Source: Fusibacter_C sp942493125 (GTDB lineage: Bacteria; Bacillota; Clostridia; Peptostreptococcales; Acidaminobacteraceae). From it: a DNA stretch of 64,000 nt. Location: NCBI GenBank assembly GCA_942493125.1, contig OW818667.1:248001-312000 (forward strand). The letters run 5' to 3'. Every line of letters starts with the position of its first letter. Position 1 is the first letter of the stretch. The position numbers and the translations under genes are program-made. Of the stretch, positions 7,900 to 15,766 are shown one piece after another. The notes beneath the pieces were generated by a model. The model saw nothing but the letters and a program-made list of their open reading frames with translations, made no database searches and was not told the DNA's origin.

Positions 7900-8874
7900 T
7901 TAACCTTTTGATGGTTTCAATTTCTTACGCGTCGTCTTGAAGTAGACATCGTAGATGACTGCGAGTGCGATGATCGCGCCTCTGATGATTTGTTGCAGGT
8001 AAGAGTTGACGCCGACAAGTACCATGATATTGTCGAGGAAACCGACGATAAATGCGCCTGCAAGTGTGCCAGATGCTGTACCGACGCCGCCTGAGAACGA
8101 TGTTCCGCCGATAACTGCTGCAGTGAGGGCTTTAAATTCAAACCCGATAGCGCCGTTTGGCAAGCCGCCGTTGACCCTTGACATGAAGATGACACCAGCG
8201 ATACCGACGAAAATGCCGTTGATGATAAACGCTTTCATTTTCACCCTATCGACGTTGATACCAGAAGCATTTGATGCCTCTTCGTTGCCGCCGATCGCAT
8301 AGACTGAACGACCGAATACCGTGTGTTTGAGGAGATACCAAGTGAGTGCCATGATGCCGACTAGGAACCAAACTGGGTTTGGAATGCCGAGTGTTGACCC
8401 TTGACCAAAGATGATATAGTCACCGATTTGGTAGATGTTTTGACCATTAGTATAAAGTAGTGCCATACCTCTCGCCATAGCCATCATCGCAAGTGTTGCG
8501 ATAAATGGTGGCGTTTTGAACTTCGTAACCATGAGGCCGTTTAAGAAGTTACAAGCAACTGCGACTAAGATACCTACGATAAATGCGATGATCAGCGAAC
8601 CCGTTTTAAGATAAGCATCTACGGATAAAACGCCTGCAAGTGCGAGGACTGAGCCAGAAGACAAGTCCAGCATGCCGTTAATGATGAGTATGGTTTGACC
8701 AAATGCGAGGATGGTTCCTACCGCGATTTGGCGGGAAATGTTTGAGAGATTGCCCACTGTCGCAAAGTTTTCATTTGCGAGCATGCTGACCATGAACAGG
8801 GCGAGCAAGACAAAATAGATACTGAATGTGCTCATCAGATTATTTTTCTTTAATTTTTCAAAATACGCTTTCAT
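7900..8874 (-). CDS. Sugar ABC transporter permease (RbsC type)
   Basis: A 324-residue multi-helix membrane channel subunit of a ribose-type ABC importer. Marks of the family: the N-terminal VGNLSNISRQIAVGTILAFGQ region, SGSVLALAGV, and the coupling motif GGNEEASNASGIN with the later GGTSFSGGVGT-type loop. About eight to ten hydrophobic segments are visible. The ATG at 8874 has GGAG seven bases before it; a TTG two codons earlier is less likely. It begins 10 bases after the ATPase gene, so they are cotranscribed. Confidence 0.88.
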   Translation of the reverse strand: MKAYFEKLKKNNLMSTFSIYFVLLALFMVSMLANENFATVGNLSNISRQIAVGTILAFGQTILIINGMLDLSSGSVLALAGVLSVDAYLKTGSLIIAFIVGILVAVACNFLNGLMVTKFKTPPFIATLAMMAMARGMALLYTNGQNIYQIGDYIIFGQGSTLGIPNPVWFLVGIMALTWYLLKHTVFGRSVYAIGGNEEASNASGINVDRVKMKAFIINGIFVGIAGVIFMSRVNGGLPNGAIGFEFKALTAAVIGGTSFSGGVGTASGTLAGAFIVGFLDNIMVLVGVNSYLQQIIRGAIIALAVIYDVYFKTTRKKLKPSKG

Positions 8875-8884
8875 AATCAAACTC

Positions 8885-10384
8885 CTAATTGTTTTGTGTC
8901 GTGCCGGTTGCGAGCCTCATGATATTCTCTTGGGTGAAATCTTCACGACCGAGTGTGCCCATGATTTCCCCTTTTGCCATGACGACGATTCTATCGCACA
9001 TGCCGATGAGTTCAGGAAGTTCCGACGAGACCATGATGACGCTTTTTCCATCTGTTACAAGATCGGAAATAAGTTTATAGATTTCATATTTAGCACCGAC
9101 GTCAATACCGCGTGTCGGTTCGTCGACGATGAAAACTTCCGGATCTGTGATGAGCCATTTGGCCAATAGTACCTTTTGTTGATTGCCACCGCTGAGTGAT
9201 GAGATTTTCGTTTCATACGACGGCGTTTTGACTTTCATCTTGTCACAATAGTACTGAACCGCGTCATTTTCCTCTTTGGCGTGTAACTTGCCTTTTTTGA
9301 TGAACTTTTTGAGGTTTGTTATGCTAATGTTCTCGCGCACACTACGTACAGGCAGTATGCCGTATCTTCTTCTATCTTCAGTGAGCATGACCACTTTTTG
9401 ATCGATGCTGTCTTTGACATTTCTAATTTTTACATTTTTGCCAAGCATGCGGATGTCACCGCTGTGGATTGGATCGAGGCCGAATATTGCGCGCATGACT
9501 TCCGTTCTTCCCGCACCCATGAGACCTGCAAAGCCTATGATTTCACCTTTCTTGACATCGAAAGAGATATTTTTGAACTTTTCACCACCGAGTCCATGTA
9601 CGGACAAGATGGGATCACCGATTGGAACAGTGACTTTTGGAAAGTCGTTACCAAGCTTTCTGCCTACCATGAGGGAGATAACCGTTTCGATGTCGAGTGC
9701 GTCTTTTGGTTTTGAGTCGATGACTTTTCCATCTCTGAAAACGGTGATGTCGTCTGCGATTCTGAAGATCTCATCCATTTTGTGTGAAATGTAGATGATC
9801 GCCGCGCCTCTTGCTTTGAGTTCAAAGATTTTACTGAACAACACTTCCACTTCTTTTTGCGTGATGGCTGACGTTGGTTCATCCATGATGATGATATCTG
9901 ATTGATACGAGATTGCTTTCAGAATTTCTAGCATCTGAATATCAGAAACGGTGAGATCCTTGAGCTTCGTATCGGGTTTGTAATTGAGGTTCTCCGCTTT
10001 GAGTAGCGCGAGTGTTCGCTTTCTAATCTCCGCCCAATCCACTTTCTTGAATTTGTCCAGCGGCCAGTTGCCGACAAACAAGCTCTCTTCCAGTGTCATC
10101 TCTGGGATGTAGTTGAGTTCTTGGAAAATCATGCTGATGCCAAGTTGTCTCGCCTGAATTGGATTCTTTATTTTGACTTCGACGCCGTCTATTAGAATTT
10201 GACCTGAATCCGGTTGGTAGATGCCGTTGATGATCTTCATCAGCGTGGATTTACCCGCTCCGTTTTCACCGCATAATACGTGAACTGTCCCTTTTCGCAC
10301 CGAAAATTCGATATGATCCAAAGCTTTAACGCCAGGAAACGATTTTTCGATGTTCATGACTTTGAGTTTAACATCGTGATTCAT
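8885..10384 (-). CDS. Sugar ABC transporter ATP-binding protein (RbsA/XylG type)
   Basis: A 499-residue tandem ATPase that powers the importer. The first nucleotide-binding domain has Walker A GENGAGKSTLMK (about 39-50) and Walker B IIIMDEPTSAI; the second has the usual degenerate Walker A (GLMGAGRTEVM), an intact signature LSGGNQQK and Walker B VFIVDEPTRGIDVG. This tandem layout is specific to the monosaccharide (CUT2) class. GGGAGG stands ten bases before the ATG. It is the first gene of the importer operon, downstream of the 21-bp-spaced direct repeats and a leader hairpin. Confidence 0.9.
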   Translation of the reverse strand: MNHDVKLKVMNIEKSFPGVKALDHIEFSVRKGTVHVLCGENGAGKSTLMKIINGIYQPDSGQILIDGVEVKIKNPIQARQLGISMIFQELNYIPEMTLEESLFVGNWPLDKFKKVDWAEIRKRTLALLKAENLNYKPDTKLKDLTVSDIQMLEILKAISYQSDIIIMDEPTSAITQKEVEVLFSKIFELKARGAAIIYISHKMDEIFRIADDITVFRDGKVIDSKPKDALDIETVISLMVGRKLGNDFPKVTVPIGDPILSVHGLGGEKFKNISFDVKKGEIIGFAGLMGAGRTEVMRAIFGLDPIHSGDIRMLGKNVKIRNVKDSIDQKVVMLTEDRRRYGILPVRSVRENISITNLKKFIKKGKLHAKEENDAVQYYCDKMKVKTPSYETKISSLSGGNQQKVLLAKWLITDPEVFIVDEPTRGIDVGAKYEIYKLISDLVTDGKSVIMVSSELPELIGMCDRIVVMAKGEIMGTLGREDFTQENIMRLATGTTQNN

Positions 10385-10432
10385 TTTGCGTTGCCTCCCT
10401 TATGCCTTAGCATGTACTCATGATAAAACAAA

Positions 10433-10458
10433 ATCGAGGGCTAAATAATGCCCTCGAT
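10433..10458 (-). terminator. Leader hairpin / intrinsic terminator before the importer operon
   Basis: Perfect 9-bp stem ATCGAGGGC / GCCCTCGAT with an 8-base loop, followed by TTTTGTTTT on the minus strand. The regulator gene already has its own terminator (10556-10578), so this one lies inside the likely 5' leader of the importer mRNA and could be an attenuator. If the promoter is downstream of it instead, it is just a second terminator. Confidence 0.6.
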
Positions 10459-10486
10459 TAACAAGATTTAATACAATATTCTCAAT

Positions 10487-10516
10487 TTATTAACTTTCTT
10501 CTTAAAAAATTTGCAT
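10487..10516 (-). promoter_or_regulatory. Weak, activator-type promoter for the importer
   Basis: Minus strand ATGCAA (10511-10516), 17 bp, TTAATA (10488-10493). The -35 is poor, as expected where an AraC-type protein bound just upstream recruits polymerase. This is a proposal by eye. Confidence 0.4.
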
Positions 10517-10519
10517 GTG

Positions 10520-10555
10520 TTGCACTGGATTAAGGTCGCTTTGCACTCAATTAAG
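10520..10555. promoter_or_regulatory. Direct repeats at 21-bp spacing, candidate AraC/YesN site
   Basis: TTGCACTGGATTAAG (10520-10534) and TTGCACTCAATTAAG (10541-10555) match at 12 of 15 bases and start exactly 21 bp apart, two helical turns. AraC-family regulators bind such direct repeats, often ending next to a weak -35 box, which is the arrangement here. The adjacent gene (10668-12278) is a response regulator with an AraC domain. Confidence 0.6.
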
Positions 10556-10578
10556 AAAAAGAGCCCAGAGGGCTCTTT
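10556..10578 (-). terminator. Terminator after the response-regulator gene
   Basis: Stem AAAGAGCCC / GGGCTCTTT with a 3-base loop, then TTTTTC on the minus strand. Confidence 0.75.
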
Positions 10579-10667
10579 AATTTGTAAAAACGCTGTAAAG
10601 TTAATGTTTCGTTCTATTATATCAAGCAGATATGTTAAGGCGACGTTATATCTCTGTAATCTATCTG

Positions 10668-12278
10668 TTAATTTAAGTCCTTATCGTCTGCGCCACTATG
10701 CTCCCTCGCCTGCTCTTTATACTCAGTCGTCGTCATCCCCGTCATCTTCTTGAAGACGCGGCTGAAATACTGCTGGTTGGAATACCCCACAAGCGCATAG
10801 ATGTCCTTGTTGCTGTTGGCCGGATTGAGCAGTAGCTGCTTCGCCTTATCGATGCGAATCTGGTTGATATACGTGGATAGATTTTGACCGGTTTCCTTCT
10901 TAAAGATGCTGCAGACGTATTGCTTGGAGAGATTGATGACTCTTGCAACGTCTTCAAGGGAGATGTTTTGGTCGTAGTTGTGATCGATGAAGTTGATGGC
11001 GCGTTTGATCAGATGCTTGGATTGATGCTGTCTGATGTATTTGAGCTCCTGAATGATGCTCTTGGCAAGCGCTTCGGCAATGTCTTTGAGTGCGCTGATG
11101 TGATTCGTCTTGAGAACCGATTCGTGGAAGCCGCTATAGCTGAATGCGATCTCGGGTGCGTCAAACACGTACTGGAATACATTGTAGAGCTCACCAAATA
11201 GCTGCGTAACAAAGAGCTTCAACATGCGCGGCGGATAATTTTTAGATTGAAACAACGCAAAAACCTCTTCGAGACAAGCTAAAGTCTGTGTCGTCTCCTC
11301 TTGCCCAATCAGATCGATCAGCTTGTGCGTGTACGTATTTTTAAGTTCCTGCGTGTTGGCGTGGACGATTTTCACATGGTCCGTATTCTCGACAAACATG
11401 TCCTCAGTTGGCACATAGTAGAACATCTCGATACGGTCCAAAAGCTTTTCGTGATTGACAGCTAAATCTTCTAGTTCTCCAAATGCGTTGGTGAACAACA
11501 AATTGATTGCCGTGCCAAAGTACTGGTCAACGCCGTTTTGGATCGTGCTTGCAATACGTCCGAGCATCGTAAGCGTCAAATCCTTTGATGACAAAAGGAA
11601 CAGATGCTCATCCATGTACCCGTTGAACAGATATGAGATCCCGCGTTCGTTGAGCATGTCGATGATGAGATTGACAGTCGTTTCACTGATTTGCTTGCTG
11701 TTTGTCTTATCTTTGATCTTATTTTCGAGGTATAAAAACGCGTATTTGGTATCCGTCAGTTCGAAGTGTTGCTCTTCAAATCGAAACCGCATGCGTTCGT
11801 CAAATGTGAATTTCACTTTAATGAGGTCATTGAGAAGCGAGCGTTTGATCGCGTTGTGGTTCGCCGCTTTAGAAGCACTGTCGGGTGATTTTATATTTTC
11901 TTCATCCAAAGATGTTTTGAGTTTGATCATGAGGGCGATGAGCTCCTCGTCGACGATTTCGGATTTTAGGATGTAGTCAGAAGCTCCATTTTTAAGGGCA
12001 GTCCGCGCATAATGAAATTCGTCATAACACGTCAAAACGAGAATTTTGGCATGTTTGTCTTCCTTGTGGATTTTATCGGTGAGCCATAAACCATCTTGCT
12101 TTGGCATCTTGATATCCGTGATGACCACATCGGGCTCTAGTTTTAAAAACTGGGCATAACCCTGTTCACCGTTGGACGCTTCTCCAACGACGGTGAAGCC
12201 GATGGATTCCCAATCAATTGTATTTTTAAGACCGATTCTGACGAGGACTTCGTCATCTACGATCAGCACTTTGTACAT
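10668..12278 (-). CDS. YesN-like response regulator, receiver plus AraC DNA-binding domain
   Basis: A 536-residue cytoplasmic regulator. The N-terminal receiver (1-~120) has the acidic pair in VLIVDDE, the phospho-acceptor Asp in VVITDIKMP (about 55) and the Lys in YILKSE. A long middle region (~140-420) is unassigned, as is usual for YesN proteins. The C-terminal AraC domain has two helix-turn-helix units (ISLEDVARVINLSKQYVC and NKDIYALVGYSNQQYFSRVF). The start at 12278 has GGAGG five bases ahead. It is the third gene after a binding protein and a YesM-like kinase and probably activates the importer operon downstream through the repeats at 10520-10555. Confidence 0.9.
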   Translation of the reverse strand: MYKVLIVDDEVLVRIGLKNTIDWESIGFTVVGEASNGEQGYAQFLKLEPDVVITDIKMPKQDGLWLTDKIHKEDKHAKILVLTCYDEFHYARTALKNGASDYILKSEIVDEELIALMIKLKTSLDEENIKSPDSASKAANHNAIKRSLLNDLIKVKFTFDERMRFRFEEQHFELTDTKYAFLYLENKIKDKTNSKQISETTVNLIIDMLNERGISYLFNGYMDEHLFLLSSKDLTLTMLGRIASTIQNGVDQYFGTAINLLFTNAFGELEDLAVNHEKLLDRIEMFYYVPTEDMFVENTDHVKIVHANTQELKNTYTHKLIDLIGQEETTQTLACLEEVFALFQSKNYPPRMLKLFVTQLFGELYNVFQYVFDAPEIAFSYSGFHESVLKTNHISALKDIAEALAKSIIQELKYIRQHQSKHLIKRAINFIDHNYDQNISLEDVARVINLSKQYVCSIFKKETGQNLSTYINQIRIDKAKQLLLNPANSNKDIYALVGYSNQQYFSRVFKKMTGMTTTEYKEQAREHSGADDKDLN

Positions 12279-12360
12279 GTGTACCTCCAAACTATTTGTC
12301 GCAACTCACACAATATAATCATTGCTATGTTTTGTTATGATTTAGCTTTGATTTCATGCG

Positions 12361-14181
12361 TTATTTGTCTAATAACTCTGCCTTTTTAAGTGGCAATCTC
12401 ACAACTACAGTAGTCCCTAATCCCTCGGTTGTCAAGAGTTCAAGACCGTATGCATCGCCGCAAAAGAGCTTGATGCGTTGGCTGACATTGTTGAGACCAG
12501 CCTTGCTGAACTTGTTTCCAGCATTGATATCGCGCGTGATTTGACTCAAAACTTCTTCAGGAATACCCGGACCGTTGTCGATGATTTTGATGACGAGTGT
12601 GTCACCGTTAGAAGACTCAAGTGCGGTTTCCTGAGATGAATCGACTGGTGCATCCTCTGAAGTTTTTACTGAAGTTTCGATTGAAGACTCAACACTGATT
12701 TTAAGCCCTTCAGAGACTTCCATGCCATAGATGATGCTGTTTTCTATGATCGGCTGCAAGATGAGTTTAGGTATTAAAATGTCTTGGTCGCTTTCAGAGA
12801 CGTCATAGGTGATGTCAAAATCCTCGTTGAAACGTAGCTTTTGGATGACCACATAATTCTGGATGTACTCGAGCTCTTCTTTCAGCGGAATAAAGTCGGC
12901 GCTGATGTTGATGCTGATTCTCAGAAGCTTCACTAGGGCGACGATGGCGTTGCTGACGCTGTGCGCGCCTTGTATTTTGGCCATCCATTTGATGGTGTTC
13001 AGCGTGTTGTATAAAAAGTGAGGATTGATCTGCGCATGCAGTGCTTCAAGCTCCACTTCACGTTTGAGGCGTTCCTCTTGAACCAGCTTGTCGATGAGGA
13101 CTTCCATCTCAGTGATCATATTGTTGACGCTGTCGCTGAGTTGACTGATTTCGTTGTTGGTATTTGCATTGGTTCTGACGGTCAAGTCACCTTTCTCGAC
13201 GCGCTTGAGGTCGTGTATGATCTTGAGCATCGGCTCCGTGTATTGAACGGATAAGCTTAGGAGGAACACGATCATTAGAATCGCATAGATCCCGCCGCCA
13301 AGCATAAAGAACCACTGTAGCTTGTTGATTTCAAAGTAGAGCGCGTCTGTTGAGATCGTCTTGATAATGCGCCAGTTGTTGGCGTCGAGCACACTATAGA
13401 AGGCAACTTGATCTTCGCCATTTAAGGTGTAATAGATTTCGTCACTTTGCGCTGGTTGCTCTAAAAGCTGCTTCGCATAAGGCGTTTCCAAGATGGACTG
13501 GCCGATCATCGCCTTGTCTGGGTGACTGACGATAGCGCCTTCTGAATCGACGATGAAGACTTCACCGCCATTTGAATACAGATTTTCGTAAGCTTGGGCC
13601 AATTGGAGCTCTTCTATGTCTACGACCAAAGTGCCGTAATTTTCAAGGGTGTTGAAATCGATGATGTTGCGCACGACTGAGAAGTAATATCTCGACGAGA
13701 TGCCCGATAGAATTTTGATGTTCTGTTGCTTCGTAGAAAGCCATATGGGCTTGCTATCATTGAATTCTTGCGTCATCTGTTGGATGGAGATCAGTGGCGT
13801 CGTCTTGTTGGTGCCGATGGAATACGTGCCGCTGCTATTGATGAGCGAGATGCCGTCGATGCCGTTTCTAGACGCTAAAAAACCCCGCAAGGCTTCATCT
13901 ATCACCTTGTCGGATGTCTTATCTGTCGATATGAGTTCGAGAAATGCGCGGTTTGCCAAGATGCTGGTCGTATAGTCTTCCACGTCGCCAAGCAAATAGT
14001 TGATTTTCTCACCCGTTTCCATGATGGACTGTAGTGCGACTGCGCTATATTTTTCGTTGAAGATGTTTTTTGTCGTTGTGGACAAGAGGGTTCCAATCGT
14101 CAAAACGGGTATGAAGATCAAAAATACGACGATCATGATGAGCTGAAACCTGAGACTGTTATAGAACTTTATCTTCTTCAT
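12361..14181 (-). CDS. YesM/LytS-like sensor histidine kinase
   Basis: A 606-residue membrane kinase, partner of the YesN-like regulator. Layout: membrane helix 12-34, extracytoplasmic sensing domain of dCache appearance (35-285), second helix (288-312), HAMP region (315-355), His-kinase domain with the phospho-site in HAQINPHFLYNT (His 382/388 region), then the ATP-binding domain (PIIENSIIYG at 467-476, DNGPGIPEE about 535). Residues about 499-527 are a Ser/Thr/Glu-rich insert inside the ATPase domain, made of short DNA repeats and not expected in the family. The gene starts 8 bases after the binding-protein gene, so the two are cotranscribed. Confidence 0.9.
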   Translation of the reverse strand: MKKIKFYNSLRFQLIMIVVFLIFIPVLTIGTLLSTTTKNIFNEKYSAVALQSIMETGEKINYLLGDVEDYTTSILANRAFLELISTDKTSDKVIDEALRGFLASRNGIDGISLINSSGTYSIGTNKTTPLISIQQMTQEFNDSKPIWLSTKQQNIKILSGISSRYYFSVVRNIIDFNTLENYGTLVVDIEELQLAQAYENLYSNGGEVFIVDSEGAIVSHPDKAMIGQSILETPYAKQLLEQPAQSDEIYYTLNGEDQVAFYSVLDANNWRIIKTISTDALYFEINKLQWFFMLGGGIYAILMIVFLLSLSVQYTEPMLKIIHDLKRVEKGDLTVRTNANTNNEISQLSDSVNNMITEMEVLIDKLVQEERLKREVELEALHAQINPHFLYNTLNTIKWMAKIQGAHSVSNAIVALVKLLRISINISADFIPLKEELEYIQNYVVIQKLRFNEDFDITYDVSESDQDILIPKLILQPIIENSIIYGMEVSEGLKISVESSIETSVKTSEDAPVDSSQETALESSNGDTLVIKIIDNGPGIPEEVLSQITRDINAGNKFSKAGLNNVSQRIKLFCGDAYGLELLTTEGLGTTVVVRLPLKKAELLDK

Positions 14182-14189
14182 CGTCTCAC

Positions 14190-15662
14190 CTATTCCCTTT
14201 CCGACATGATCTGCTGGTAGATACTCTGCGCCACGTCGGCAGGATTCAGATCGTCTGTTATCATCTGATGCAGTGAGTTGATGAGGATTTGTTCAATGTA
14301 ATAAAAGTTTTCAAGTTTAGGTCTGAGGTAGATATTCTCAGACTTCCACGCTTCCAGCACCGTATCGATCTGCGGATGGCTTTCTCTGAAGGCTGGATCG
14401 ATGGCATCATAAGCGGACTTTATCGTCGGCAAAGCGCCGCCAGTCGGTTCTGTCAAGATACGTAGCTGCATCTCTTTCGATGTCGCCCAAGTGATGAAGA
14501 ACCATGCCGCTTCTTTTTCAGCCTGCGTCGCATATTTGTTGATGCCGATGCCTGAGCCGCCATAGATGTTGGCACTGCGCTTGTCGCCATATGGCAAAAT
14601 GGCCGTTCCTACATTGGCACGGACCCTAAAGTTTTCTGAAGTATTGAGCGTAGCAAAGTTCTCGTCCCAGTTGAGCATCATGGCGATTTTGCCCTTGCTG
14701 AATGCCTCTGAGGCATCCTCCCACTTCCAGTTTGCGCTATCTGGTGCTGAAACTTCGACGATGCGCTTATAAAGGTCGAGTGATTTGATAAATATGGGGC
14801 TTCTCACGTCAAGGCGTTCAAAATCAGTACGACCAAGTGTTGAGATGTTTTCATCTCTGAAGTAGTCGCCGCCATTTGATGCCAATACGTTTGAAAACTC
14901 GCAAAAGATGGAGTTATGCGCTTGCGCCATTTGGCCACTGCCGTATTCGACGATTTCGTTTGGCACGTAAGTATCAATCCATTTGGAGATCTCGATATAG
15001 CGTTCCCATGTAAATTCTGTGGTGCCAGGTGTCCAGTCATAGCCTTTATCTTTCATAAAGGCCTCTTTAAAATTTCTAAAGACGTCTTCTCTATAGTACA
15101 AAATCATCGTCGTTGAATCGAACGGGATCGAATAGAGATCGTCTGAGCTTTCAAAATAAGAAGTCACCTCTAGCTGCGTTCTGAAAAAGTCATCGAGCGC
15201 AACTTGAAGCTGTGGCAATTCAGGATTATTGAGATACGGATCGAGGATTTCAAGATCACTGTGGAAGCGGTTTAGCGTTTGATATGGGTCGCTGTAAATC
15301 AGCTGATAGTCTCCTGCTTTTGAGATGAAATCCAGATTGATTTTTTGGATGAATGTGTCGTAGTCCGTCGGACGAATTTTGATGTTGATACCTGTGAGCT
15401 TGGTAAATTCTTCGGTTTCAAGAGATAATATATTTGCGCCGAGGTTGTTCTCAACGATGAAATTCAGCGTGATGCCCTCGTATTTGCGTATGTCAAAATC
15501 CTCTGGAAAGACGTAGTTCTGAAACGAGGTTTCAGATAAATCCACGTTGACGACTGGCTTGACGACGGGTTCATTTCTATTTAAAAGCAGTTGTCTTTGG
15601 TTGAATAAGACCAAAGTCAAAATCGCAACGAGTACGAGTAACAGTATCAATGTTTTCTTCAT
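14190..15662 (-). CDS. Membrane-anchored family 1 sugar-binding protein of a three-component sensor
   Basis: A 490-residue extracytoplasmic solute-binding protein (family 1, maltose-binding fold). The N-terminus (MKKTLILLLVLVAILTLVLF) is a strong membrane helix with no lipobox Cys and no clear cleavage site, so it is probably an uncleaved anchor. Typical blocks are LYSIPFDSTTMILYYREDVF, SKGKIAMMLNWDENFA and AAWFFITWATSKEMQLRILT. No ABC permease of the matching CUT1 class is near; instead kinase and regulator genes follow at 8 and then 82 bases. This suggests it presents ligand to the kinase rather than feeding a transporter. The start at 15662 has GGAGG four bases before it, but that site is inside a long hairpin (15664-15713). 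Confidence 0.82.
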   Translation of the reverse strand: MKKTLILLLVLVAILTLVLFNQRQLLLNRNEPVVKPVVNVDLSETSFQNYVFPEDFDIRKYEGITLNFIVENNLGANILSLETEEFTKLTGINIKIRPTDYDTFIQKINLDFISKAGDYQLIYSDPYQTLNRFHSDLEILDPYLNNPELPQLQVALDDFFRTQLEVTSYFESSDDLYSIPFDSTTMILYYREDVFRNFKEAFMKDKGYDWTPGTTEFTWERYIEISKWIDTYVPNEIVEYGSGQMAQAHNSIFCEFSNVLASNGGDYFRDENISTLGRTDFERLDVRSPIFIKSLDLYKRIVEVSAPDSANWKWEDASEAFSKGKIAMMLNWDENFATLNTSENFRVRANVGTAILPYGDKRSANIYGGSGIGINKYATQAEKEAAWFFITWATSKEMQLRILTEPTGGALPTIKSAYDAIDPAFRESHPQIDTVLEAWKSENIYLRPKLENFYYIEQILINSLHQMITDDLNPADVAQSIYQQIMSERE

Positions 15663-15663
15663 G

Positions 15664-15713
15664 GGTCCTCCACTGTGTCTGGTTATCAAATATAGTAACA
15701 CAGTGGAAGGACC
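15664..15713 (-). promoter_or_regulatory. Hairpin covering the ribosome site of the sugar-sensor gene
   Basis: In the mRNA the arms GGTCCTTCCACTGTGT (15713-15698) and ACACAGTGGAGGACC (15678-15664) pair along 15 bp with one bulged base and a 19-base loop. The second arm contains the GGAGG site and ends one base before the ATG. There is no U tract, so it does not look like a terminator of the upstream hydrolase gene. Confidence 0.7.
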
Positions 15714-15766
15714 TATGACAAGATGACCTTGTATGGATCACCGAAAAGTGCAATGCCAATTGCCAA

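Noticed and set aside
15664..15713. Terminator of the serine hydrolase gene
   Set aside because: No U tract follows the stem, and the arm coincides with the ribosome site of the next gene.
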